NCBI GenBank assembly: GCA_902729315.2
Contig: LR746265.1
Span: 2,522,892-2,586,891 of the forward strand
Origin: Spirodela intermedia
Taxonomy: Eukaryota; Streptophyta; Magnoliopsida; Alismatales; Araceae
Reading direction: 5' to 3'
Length of the DNA stretch: 64,000 bases
Positions 1 through 11,048 of the stretch are shown here, piece by piece (position 1 is the stretch's first letter; the number at the start of each line of letters is the position of its first letter). Under the pieces are notes generated by a model. That model saw nothing but the letters and a program-made list of their open reading frames with translations, made no database searches and had not been told where the DNA came from. A program made the translations under genes and the position numbers.

Positions 1-42
1 ATCGAATTAATCACCGAATACAAATGAAAGTGATGCCACTAA

Positions 43-490
43 CTACACACAGACAAAATTGAAGAATTTCGCAGTAATTTTCTCAGCCATATCCCAAAAA
101 CGCAGATGCCTACCTTCTTTCATTTTCTCCAATGCTTCAAATAATGGATTCCGATGGGTTTTCCTCAACCACTGAAAAAATTTAAATACAATCAGATATA
201 CAGGAAAAATTACATAAATGTACAAGTGACCTTCATATTACTATCCTCAACTTATATTTGAAACAGAATATGACGACGTTCATATAATTTCACAAAATAG
301 CATAAATATGGCATGGACTCTTATGTAAATTAGTAATGCAAGTAACCTAAACCTTCCGTGTCACAATATTTTCCTCTTTCAGGCAAATGCTTTGAGGAAA
401 TTCAAAACAGTAGTTGTCTGATTGTTCTACAATGTACCGCTTTGTAGAGAGAGAAGGAAGATCATGAAAGCACATCAATAGAGGAATTTT
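43..490 (-). CDS. Putative last two exons of an unrecognised gene (partial)
   Basis: Two minus-strand blocks look like exons. The first, 490..353, follows a tttag acceptor, is open for 46 codons (starting Lys-Ile-Pro-Leu-Leu-Met-Cys-Phe) and ends at AAG|GTTTAG. The second starts at 171 after a strong ttttttcag acceptor, reads TGG TTG AGG AAA and stays open for 42 codons to a TAG at 43..45. Both junctions are phase 0, so the two join without a shift. The composition is protein-like, rich in charged and aromatic residues (RYIVEQSDNYCFEFPQ; WLRKTHRNPLFEALEKMKEG). I do not recognise the family. A GTAGGC inside the second block could be an earlier donor, in which case the gene would continue past the window edge. 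Upstream exons were not found with confidence; a short open stretch at 513..575 does not join in phase. No function is proposed. Confidence 0.4.
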
Positions 491-676
491 CTAAATGCAA
501 AAAAATAATCACAGGCCACGGAATAAGTCGCTTCCATGAGAAGCCACGTCCTTCACTAATTTTATTGCCTCGATACTATATCCAGACACAAGCAAAGTTC
601 AAGAAACAATTCAACCCATCCAGACAAAAGTTGGAACCTGTTGTGTCGATCAACCGAGAAAGGAAGGGACTGTAAC

Positions 677-698
677 AGAGAGAGAGAGAGAGAGAGAG
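677..698. repeat. (AG)11 microsatellite
   Basis: Uninterrupted AG dinucleotide run of 22 bases, read directly. Confidence 0.95.
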
Positions 699-1491
699 CA
701 TACAGAACTCAGGCGGAAAATTGAGCGCTCCACCAGCAGAGAAACAACAACCAAGATCGTAAGCACAGTCGCCACAGACCATGTGGGGGTCAGGGCTAAA
801 GACCGCAGTTCATGTGAGTCCCCTGTCATCAGGAATAGTTTTCCTTCGCACAGAACACCTCCTTTGTACTAGGGAAACGCTATGTCCTTTAGAGCGCATC
901 CATCGTCAAAATAAAGCCAAATCAAACTCCAAAAAGTCCGATTTCCCCTCTCGTCACATTACTTCTCCGGAGATTGAGGCTGGAGGACGAAGGAGGAACC
1001 TCCACCTCTACACGTGCACATCATTTTCTGCATTCGATGACCACAAATGCCAATGGAGGTTAGAAGAAGAATAAAACCACCTTATAGCTGTTACGGTGAA
1101 GAAAACAGGGGGAGAAGAGGGTCACTCTTCTTTCTTGTCTGCTTCAGCTTAGTATTTATTGGTCCTCTCCCTCGAGAAAAAGGGGTTAACAGCGTTCCTT
1201 TCAAATCAGCGGTACGCGAAGAAGAGAACCACCCTTACCTGTGCACCGATAAATACAGAAAACACCCCACGCGGCAGACAGAGTCCGGTTGCCCGTTTCT
1301 TCTTCTGACAGTGACAAGGAGCAGTGAGCCGAGCGGAAGAACAAACCGCGGCCAGTTCCCAGTTCCTGCTGATCCAGAATATCCTTATATACTCGCCTAC
1401 ATTTCTCAGCAGAACTTATCGGCTGATGGACAGGGAAACAATTGGCACGAAGCGGAAGATGGAAGGAGTTAATGAAACTAAATGCAGGATA

Positions 1492-1513
1492 CTCTCTCTC
1501 TCTCTCTCTCTCT
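1492..1513. repeat. (CT)11 microsatellite
   Basis: Uninterrupted CT dinucleotide run of 22 bases. Confidence 0.95.
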
Positions 1514-2451
1514 GTTCATAGCTTCGTCCCCTCGTAATTTAATGCACTAGATGCCAGACCCTACCCTACTTTCGAAATTTAAAATTCTCTATCCTGGAGC
1601 CGAACTGGAACTTGGACTCCTGTTGCCAGATCATCTGCCGACCTACATTATTAGTACTCCACCGATGTTGCTCTTTCGGATGTTGCTGTTACGCCTCCAC
1701 ACCAACATCATCGACTGGAAGCTCGCAGACCTCCCCGGAGGTCGAAACAGCAGATGAACTTACGGCGGGGACGCTGCCATGGAGGAGAAATCAGACATTG
1801 CCGATCGATATCTGATTGGAACAGTAGGTGAACTCGTGGCCGGACTGCAGCCATCCAGTAGATCTGTAACCAAGACAATTCTTCGGCGGCGAAGGCAAAG
1901 GGGGATCGTCGAACTGCAGCCGCTGCCATCGACGTCGTCACTCAGCCACGCCGACCTGCCGTCGGCTCCGTCTCAGGTTCTTCTGGTCTGCCATGGCGGT
2001 GGGGACAGAAGATGTCTCTGTAGATCAGCTACACCCCAAGATTCTTCGTGAAGCGAGGCGCTGAGGTCCCACCATATCAGGAACCACTATGCTGCCGCCG
2101 GCACTAAACGCTGCGAACTGCGACAGACGGTGCCGTACATTTTTGACCCTGGTCCGATTGACAGAATTGACCGCTAGACGGTGCACGAAGACGCGTGCGT
2201 ATAAAGAGGTCTTCGATTAGACCCTGTGGGTCCAGTGTATTGAGTGAATTTGCATCAATGTGAGCCGAAGACCGGCCCATATTTATGATATAGGCCTTTA
2301 AAAGGAGGCCCAAATAAAATTTCGGGCCAGAACTGGTGAAGCTTATGGGCCGGATGAGGGCTTGCAAATCCACGCTTTTTCTTACAAATAAAAAAAAAAT
2401 TCATCCGTAGCTTGTTGTTCTTTAACCCCCCCAAGAACAACTACCTTGGTT

Positions 2452-2705
2452 TCTCTCTCTCTCATCCGTTTCTACTGTGAACAACCTCTACTGCAACCTT
2501 CAAGTTATAGCCTTACTTCACGAGGACGACGTAACCAGAAAGAATCAAGCACGATTAGGATCAAATAGGAGAGAGAGGGAGAGAGATCTTTGGACTAAAA
2601 AGGAATAGAAGAGAGACGGAAGAACCCTAATTCTAAAGGGTTTTCATAATAAATTTGTGTTGTCTGAAAAACAAAGTTCATAATGGATTTTTAACCCTCT
2701 TTTAA
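2452..2705. repeat. Left LTR remnant (direct repeat copy 1)
   Basis: Shares with 4557..4783 an ordered set of blocks: catccgt, ctctact, aaccttcaag, gagagagat, gaatagaag, ggaagaacc, ggttttcat, tttttaaccctct. The copies are diverged with small indels. Its outer (left) portion has no counterpart of 4362..4556, so this copy seems truncated. Confidence 0.7.
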
Positions 2706-4349
2706 CCAATGAGGAGAGTTACGCTTTTGCCCTTCTATATGGGCCAAAAGAGAGTCCAATAGGGAAGGCCACACATCTCTAAATATTTTCAAATTGCTTT
2801 ATATAAAGAGTCTCTTCCAAATCAATATGAAGGAACTCAATCATCACATCAAGTTTTCTAATTTTAGATCATTACGTGTAAGAACGGTTAACATCAGCCT
2901 AATTTATGTGTGTTTCACCACAATATAAAATATTTCATTATAGTTCATCCCTTTCTCTTGTGAATATATTTTTTGCTTCAAGTCTTTCTTTGAATTGTGG
3001 TTTTCCTTTTTTAGATGTATTTTACTTTTTCTTGAAAATTTACTTGCATCTTGCTATTTTTTTTTCATTTGAAAGTTCAGTAAGATCTCAAAACTCATTT
3101 TTGTCAAATGACTCTTTTTATTATAAGATCACCTTCAATAATTCATACTTCTTGCAATTAATTACTTCCTTGAAGAATGCAAGATCTTCATCACTTATAT
3201 TCAAATCAAAAGACAATCTCTATAACTATCCCTCAATGGAGGTTTGATCATCAGTCTAGACCTCTTAGTTACAATGTCATGATCTTCTTCCTCAACTAAA
3301 TCATTATCTTCAATTGTCATCATAGAATTAGATATCTTCCAGTTGCAATACTTTCTTAGTTGAAATTCACATTTTTTTTGTTTTGTACTTGTTTATGATC
3401 ATAAAATTTTTAATATATAATTTTCATAAAAAATTACATCCTAATTGATCACAATCTTATTGGTTGTAATATCTTACAATATGTACCTTTTTATAGCATT
3501 ATTTTACCATAAGAAAATATATTTATGGGACCTTGGGTCAAGTTCATAGCTTTAATTACTATAAATATTGACATATCCAAGACAATTAAATATACACAAA
3601 TTTAAATTGTTCACATCCCTATATGTCCATACTTCATTAACCACGTTTTCTTTAAGAATAACATCAGACGATTTATTAATCACATAAATTACCAACATCA
3701 ATCCAAAAGTATATGGGTAAACCAACATCTAATCTCAATAATTTTACTCTCTAAACATTTATTCTATTCACTCTCTAAGCAACTTTTTTTGTTGGGTTAT
3801 TTTTCTAACAATAAAATATATTTTCATTCGTTGACCTTCATAATACCTAACAAACTCATTGTATACTACTACGACCTCTTAAATAGCTCCTTCAAGTCAG
3901 AACTGTCAGTAACGACTTACCATGAAACGAAAAGTATAACTTGTTATTTTCTATTTATAGTTAAATAAGTTTTTTTATATTCACCTATTTATTGCTAATT
4001 TTTTCTCCAGTCCCTGCCAGAACGGAATACGTATCAAGGTTCAAATTTGCATTCATTATGATACTATCTTGATTATATCTCACTGCTTTAGTCGACAAAT
4101 AACTAATTGATATAATATTTTCAATCCTTAAGAGTTTTATCTGACTTCATATTAAGTTTTTCACAACTTGAACATCACAAAAACTTTAAACTGGATTTTA
4201 TAAGTAGAGTCAAGGAAAAATCTTGTTGAATAAGTAGATATTTCAACCTCTGTTGTCACATACTAAAATTAGAAGTCTTATCAAAATTCTAAATGTCGAG
4301 ATAAGATGAGGAATAACTTATCACTTTCTATCCCTACCAGATTCTTTAC

Positions 4350-4361
4350 ACTCTAATGCCA
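4350..4361 (-). other. Degenerate tRNA-iMet primer binding site
   Basis: actctaatgcca matches 9 of 12 bases of gctctgatacca, the reverse complement of the usual copia primer site and the exact form seen in the second element at 50789..50800. Confidence 0.55.
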
Positions 4362-4556
4362 CATGAGATAAAAACAGCTCAGATCACTAAGAGAGAGAAA
4401 ATAATAATCTGAAACAGAATGTGATTGAAAAGTAATTGAAGTTGCAATGAAGATTTAATGTAGGAATCATGAGCACTAGTTTGCAAAAATCTCAAATATA
4501 GTAAAATACAACATGTCTTCAACCTTTTATATGATAAATATTTACCTCAAATATAT

Positions 4557-4783
4557 CTCTTTCTTTCATCCGTCTTTGTTGCAAACAATCTCTACTAAAA
4601 CCTTCAAGCTGCAACCTTAGTTCACAAGGACAACATAACATGAGAGAGAAGGAGAGAGATCTCTAGACCAAGAAAGAATAGAAGAAGAGAGAAGGAAGAA
4701 CCTTAAATCCCAAAGGTTTTCATGAACAATTTGTGCTCTTTGAAAAACAAATCCCATATTAGGTTTTTAACCCTCTCTGAAAT
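4557..4783. repeat. Right LTR remnant (direct repeat copy 2)
   Basis: Second copy of the direct repeat starting near 2452, same orientation. For a minus-strand element this is the 5' LTR; it could extend left to about 4364, next to the primer site. Confidence 0.7.
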
Positions 4784-5063
4784 ATTAAGCCATATCTCAA
4801 TAGTAATATTAAAAGAAAGAACATCGTCTCCCGAAAATAGATATATGTGAAATAAATTATATTGAGGTTATTCCTTAAGTAAATCTAAAAAAGTAGGGGA
4901 CTTATGTGTACTTTGTGCAAAAAGAGCTGTTCCTTCGGCTCATACAAGGGAGTGAATTCCTATGAGCGCCATTTTCGACTGTTTTGATTTGGCTTCCTTT
5001 TCTTTGGCCTAACCTCTCGTCTCTCGGTAGAGGAACCTCTGGGAGAACTGATCTGCGGCAGAG

Positions 5064-8000
5064 ATGCTACCAGGAGAGTGGACGCCGCCCTGCGGGAACC
5101 TCTGCACCAAGAAGTATGCCGCTCTCACGCAGATTCCATGTACGCGCCAATATCCTTTATTCCGCTTTCGTGTCTTTGGAGATTTCTTTCTTCGATCTTC
5201 CTGCGAGTCTTAAGCCGGCTACTGAAAGTTACCGCAGAAAGGCTGTCAAATGGTTGCTCCAAATTTTCTTAGACACATAAGACGAGGATGGATTGTTCTT
5301 GATTTTACTTTTCACATATTCAGTGACTTTTTTTTTTCCTGCTCTTCGGAACCACCATACCGACCCCACATTCCTATGCTCGAAAAGCAATGAAGAAAAT
5401 GTACCAAAGTGCAAGAACGAACAGAGACGGAAGGATCGTTTACACGTATTAGAAATTTTCCTTTTATTATTCTTTTTATTGGGGAGGGCGGTGGAAGAGT
5501 CAAGAATCGGCTGCGGTGAACCTGCGATCGTAGGGGGTAGTCTCCGTTTACCCCTTCCATGCCCAGAACATCTGCCCAAGTAGCTTTCCATACCCTGATA
5601 AGGACTGTTTGGATTCTCGATAAGAGAGGAGTGTTGACTCTGTTAGCCTTCTTAGATGTTTCATTACCTCAAAATTAAACCATACTCTAAAATCGAGGGG
5701 TACATCACGATGATAGAATGTCTCGTTGTCTCACTAAAAATTAACTAATGATCTATAGTTTGTTTTACGTATGCTCCTTTGAGAAGAAGTATCTAAGTTT
5801 TATTTTCTTTGAGAAATGGTGTTTTCTAATCTGCATTTCGAGTTGTACTAAAGATTTTTTCTTATGTTATCATAGGGAGAGTTTTCTGTAAAAAGGGCTG
5901 TGATGCTGACGGAGAAACATGGGAAGAATGTAAGGTCTAGAATCTTGCAACCTTTGTGTCCACTTGTCTCTTCTTCACCCAATGTGAATCTCATTCTTTT
6001 ATCTGAATATTACACGTGGATCTGTAGAGATTCACTACTTTGACTGGAAGTTCAATTTAACATCTGTTTTTATTTCATTTGGTAAGTATGTAACATGGAG
6101 ATCATTAAAGCTCTTCTGGAACTGTAGTGGGCTGCTCCAATGTAGATGTTCATCAATCGGTATTCAAATAATTGAACATATCACATATTTCTAGCTTGAG
6201 TTGGTATCAAAGTAGTGGCATAGACCACAGTCGGTTCAGGCATTCTGATTACAACTTATCAAGTCACTCAATTTATTCTTGGTCATATTTTTTTTTACAC
6301 AACAAGCTACAGCGAGAAGAGGGATATCTTGGAAAAAGTTTCAACTGAAATGCTTTAGAGCTAATCATGTGTCCCCTGGGGTCATGGTACGCTTTCTTGG
6401 AGCATGATCTGTCTTTAGGACAAATGAGGATTATTCTGGCCCACCTTGAACATCGGTGTGTAATTATTTCGGGCTGATTCTAGATGGATCTTCTGCAAAT
6501 TAGCAAATTTAAACTAGTTAAGCTTATTCCCGGCCGATCTAAATTCAGTTCGAATGGTCCACAATTCCGTCTGGGAAGGGTTTGGAGTGGCACTTGTTTC
6601 CGCTGGATCAGCCAGGCTGGTCAATCATCCACCTGATCTTACTATGGGTATTATGTTTGGCTCGTTGCTCAATATCCACATTGTTAATGACGAGATCCTT
6701 CCTTTCCATCATTCCTGTTGAAAGGGAAAACAGGAAGAGGAAAAATGAAAACCTACAGGCCCAGCGTTCTCTGTATGTGGTTTGAATAAGAAATTGTTGA
6801 GGTTTGTTTGCACTTAATTCATGCAAGAAATGAAAACAAACCATATGTTTTGGATGCTCTTTTATCAATAGAGAATGCTCATTTGAAGATAATGAACTTC
6901 TTTTCTATCTCATTTTCAAGAGTTCATGCTGGTGAGCCAAAGAATCTTCTCTTCATCTAGGAAGTCCGTATTTCGTGGTGATCCCATATATTCGGAGAGG
7001 GAAATGGTCATTTTTTTGACTTCCTTCTACGGCATTACATGATGTCTTAGGCCTACTACATTTCATTTCAGTCGTTAATATTCAAGTACAGCGGTATTAT
7101 CCAAGTCCTCTTGAGAAGGGAATGCGGATTTTTATTTTTTTCTAATGCTTTTAGCCGCTAACTTTTTAGGTGTTGGAGAGTGCAATGAGATATGCTACAA
7201 GGACCCAGTTTTGAAGGACTATCAGTGGAGTGCTTATTTTGACCGGTCTCCAGGGGCTGAAAGTTATTCTATGGTTAGCCTCAACTCCCTCTTTAGTAGC
7301 ATTTAGTTGAATTTTATTTCTTGGGTTATCATAATGATGATGTTTCGCTGAGTGACATGAGCATTTATTATTTCAACATGCAAAAATAATTCACGTGTTA
7401 ATGCACGGGTTGTGGAAAAAACCCTTGATATTGTGCACACAAAAAATACTGTATGTAAATGCACACGAATGGGGAATTCCAGTTTTTGGGAACTCACACA
7501 TATCAGGCCGTATGGATCAATGATTTCACTTAACTGAGCTTGTGCTGGAGCTGATAAAATTCGAGATCAAGTCCACTTAAAGGACGAGCTGATGCCACTG
7601 AAAAAGGCGACACTTATGATTGGGAAAGCTCCGACTTTCGCTAGATCAAAAAAACGACATTAGAAAAGGCTCATGAGTCTCTGGATGAGTTCATCCAATC
7701 GCTTCATCAGTTAAGTTTTAAAGTCATCTGGATAGAATACATGCCATTTAAACTATTTTTACCTTACTTTTTTGCATCATGGTTCCATACTGCTGCCATA
7801 CCAGTGTATATTTCTGTAATTTGGATTGTGTTACTTGAGGGCATTGTCGCTTTTTGTTTCCTATTTTTCTGTACAACTTTATTGTTGCTGATGAAACATC
7901 AGTTTTTTAGTGCCATGAAATTACTTTGATGAATGACGGAGTCATTTTTTTGGTTTGTTTCTAAAGAAATGTTCCACTAGCCTTTATTTTCCCCCTTGTT

Positions 8001-10146
8001 TAACATTATTCGCGTAGAACTGTCACATTTACTATACTCCAAGATTGCTATTTCAATAGCTTCGGGAAAATCGGTCGATAAAGCACTTTAAGTGTTGCTT
8101 TCACGCGTGTAATGGGATGAGAAAATCTGGGTGTGTCTGTGATACGGAAAGAATGCATTCCTGAGCGAATCTCAGAACTTTGTTTGCAATGGGTAATTTC
8201 TTCCCATCGCACTACTTACTATCTGGGATTTGGACATACATTAGGATATTCAAGCTGAGAGCAGCAGGATGGCTTTTTTCTCTTACGTGGTGGGTACATG
8301 TCTCATGGTAGGTGTTTTCTTCCAGATTCATTTTCCTGTCTTACATGTAGGAAACAATGTCCTTACACATTACGCAGGGAGTTGTCATTTTTTATTTTAA
8401 GTTTTCCGGCTTTTATCTCTTCTTTACTCATTTCTTTCAATGTTTCTTCGGGGGATGTCATTGATGGTTAGATTTCCCTTAACTGCCAACAGATGGCAAA
8501 TTGCATTTGTTGATTGTTAATAGTGAAATGATGGTTTTTCATTCAGTCCTAAAGGGATAAGCGTTTGGCTAGAACTCTGGGGCAATAATTATGTGCTGGC
8601 TTGTATACCAAATGATTCTACACTGGTTCACAGAAAAACTTATCACTCGAGTTTGCCATTTCCTCTTAGGCAGATCATTGTGTGTAGACCTGGGAGTCCT
8701 TGGGATTCATGGGGCTTTGTATGTCCTTGGGAGTGTTGATGACTTCTGTAATGATTCTTCTGTTAAATGAAATTATTGCCCAATAGCTTGTAGAAAACGT
8801 TTCTCTCGTACCTTGTTTTCCTGCCTGGTTTAGATTATCTTTGATAATATCAATGGAAAACTGGTGGAAGTGCGTTAACTCCTTTTCCTCTGACATTAGT
8901 CAAGATCTTCGTAGCTCAGATGAAATACATGTAGCCTCGTCGAATAGCCTGAATATTCAAGGCCCACGTTAAATATGACGAAATCAGGCCAGTCTTGCTA
9001 CCTTGTGTTATGCTCACACTAATTCATTCCAGGAGAACTGCCTAACTAAGACGACGGGAACAAATGAGTGATCGTTTGCATATAATTTGATATCTTTAGC
9101 CATTTTTGGGTAGTACGGTAGGAGTTTGAAATGCTATCTCGGAGGCTAATCATGCTTGTTTGCTTGCTATGTCTATAAATTTATATTTTAAATGCCCAAC
9201 ATAGTCATCAAAATACCAATAAATTTGCTGTAGACCTTTGTATTTTTCGTGTACATTCAAATAGTATGCTTTCATCTTGATGCAGGAGTGCTTTCATGCA
9301 TGTGTTTCTGGCTGCGGTTTTAAGGTGAGTAATTGGATCCTCTTTTCAATAATATGGTTCTGTATCCTTGAATACATGCAATTAGGATTGAATTCTTTCT
9401 TGTTGAATTTCGTTTCCTATCCTGCAGCGGAATCCATATATACAATAGAATTGTTGGCCTGGCACATTATTGACCGTTCAAAACATTCTAAGATTGATTG
9501 CATTTTTTTTATTACCTTGGGCGTCTTGTTACATCTTACGGTGTCCTGCCAACTAGCATAAATCTGAAAAATGATGAATCTTGTCAAAGGTCTAGACACC
9601 CACAAGCCTTCATACTCTCGGTAATGAAGTCTTAAGGTCCGGACAAAGCTCTCGAGATTGATCAAATCCTAGGTGATGACGCGATAAATATCAATGATGG
9701 CTGATGACGATCGGTATCATACGAGCTATGACCCTACTGAAATGAAAACACTTCAAATTTACTAAAAAAAATGGTCAACTGGGCTTTTCACCCCTTCAGT
9801 TGCCACTCAGTATCAGAAATCTTCTTTTCAAACATGACTGGATGTGAACTTTTTATTGCTAAGCTATAAGATCGATGGTCTGGCATTGAAGTGCCATCTA
9901 TGCGGTTGATGACCCTTGATTCATCTATTTCCTGCAATATTACATACGCGCAATTGATTCATTTGCTTGTCTACTGCCTAAATTTCCATGTTTTCATCCC
10001 CTGCGCAGTTTGGCATTCCCCCCGAGAAAGCCGACCAGGTTCAGCCAAACAGGCCGTCAAAGACTGTCATTGAGAGACCACCGTTACCATCACCGCCAAT
10101 CGATCCCGTGCTGGTAGCCGATGACATGCCTTCTACTTCTGCTTAG
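5064..10146 (+). CDS. Plant-conserved cysteine-rich protein of unknown function
   Basis: Five exons: 5064..5139, 5876..5929, 7170..7273, 9286..9324, 10009..10146 (411 nt, 136 aa). All introns are GT-AG and the phases close. The protein starts MLPGEWTPPCGNLCTKKY and has a tight cysteine-rich core of ten Cys: two in CGNLC, then FCKKGC, CVGECNEIC and CFHACVSGC. The tail is proline-rich (RPPLPSPPIDP) and ends in a short acidic/Ser-Thr stretch. I see no signal peptide and no membrane segment. I recall close homologues across land plants annotated only as uncharacterised, with the blocks WTPPCGNLC, KYAALTQIPW and YFDRSPG strongly kept. Paired CxxxC spacing suggests metal binding or multiple disulfides, but that is inference. 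Intron 3 is about 2 kb. The ATG at 5064 fits the family start. Confidence 0.85.
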
Positions 10147-11048
10147 GCATCATGGGAGGCGCTGTTTCAGCGGCCTAGGGATCCCATCTCCCTTGTGGCT
10201 TATTTTCTTCTCAGGCCACCACCACACTAATTGGTGCTCATTTTACCTTCGAGTTCCCCAATTTCTGATTCTGCCCATCTAGACTAACACCGTGGGTGCC
10301 CGTGCCCATCTAGACCGGCATTGCTCTTTGAACACACGATCTCTCTTTTTAGAGGACGGATGGTTGTCTGGACAAAAGGGATCAATACAAGTGAAATTGG
10401 TGGGTCGCAATCTAATTTTGTTGCATCCGTGCACTCTTTCCTTCCCCTTCCCAACATGTTAAAGATAGAAATGTGCCATCTCTTTAGCCTCTTCTTAATC
10501 TCGATGAGTCCTTTGTAGTCTCATCGCACGCGACCATACAAATACTAAGGGGACTTGGCTAATTTTGGAACCAGAACTGTTGATCTCTTTTCCCCGACGG
10601 TGGGTTTGGTGCCCATCAGCATTAGGGCGGCTCGGCCGAGGAACGGGATCGGTTAATTTCCCCATGCCGGCGGCATGGGTTGGTGCCCGAGGTTTTAACC
10701 CGTTTTGTTCTACAAAATTGAAGTCAACCCGGTACATCCGGTGGAAGTCGATTTAGCTTCTTGTCCTGCGGTTTGTAGGCGATCTAGTGTTTCTGTGGCC
10801 ATCGGCAAGAGATGCACAGGAGAAATCGCCTCCTCTGTCTTCGTCCATGAAGGTGCCCATTTCTGATGCCGCATGGATAACGCCTGCCTCTCTCTGCTGC
10901 TGAGCGCTTACCAGACCCTGGAGGAGAGAAGGCGCGCCCCACTTCCATGGAACCTGTGGAGGTCCGCTTGCGTACATGGTGAGGATATGATGCTCCGAAA
11001 TCTATAGAGCGTAAGGCAGCTGGTTGGAGAATTACGCCGTTGGGTGAG
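10147..11048. other. Convergent 3' intergenic region
   Basis: Lies between the stop of the cysteine-rich gene and the stop of TFB2, so it should hold both 3' UTRs and polyadenylation sites. The open frames at 10.3-11.0 kb show no family resemblance. No repeat structure seen. Confidence 0.6.

Larger units (their letters stand above)
491..2451. other. Intergenic or non-coding stretch, no gene seen
   Basis: No reading frame here shows a recognisable family or a consistent splice chain. It holds two dinucleotide microsatellites and a GC-richer segment around 1.6-2.1 kb with short overlapping open frames on both strands that I regard as chance. It may include the 5' part of the minus-strand gene at the left edge. 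Confidence 0.5.
2452..4783 (-). mobile_element. Decayed Ty1/copia LTR retrotransposon
   Basis: Two diverged direct repeats of roughly 230-250 bp (about 2452..2705 and 4557..4783) bracket AT-rich DNA. On the minus strand the interior gives broken copia integrase matches: around 3720-3560 an open stretch containing YVINKSSDVI and, further on, CLGYVNIY (the copia block usually read as VYLINRSP then CPAYVHI), and around 3515-3400 a block with DITTNKIVI followed by DVIFYEN, which matches the copia LYDP...SRDVxFDE block but carries two stops. A tRNA-iMet-like primer site sits at 4350..4361. Length (2.3 kb) is well below an autonomous copia element, so large internal deletions are likely. The repeat boundaries are approximate and I could not find target duplications. 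This is a fossil with no coding capacity. Confidence 0.75.

Noticed and set aside
513-575. Possible third minus-strand exon (open block containing IEAIKLVKDVASHGSDLF) near the left edge
   Set aside because: It ends in a stop or a weak donor only about 23 bases before the next acceptor and does not join in phase, so it was not included in the gene model.
2906-3247. 113-codon + strand open frame rich in Phe and Ser
   Set aside because: Lies antisense within the decayed copia element; composition reflects AT-rich DNA.
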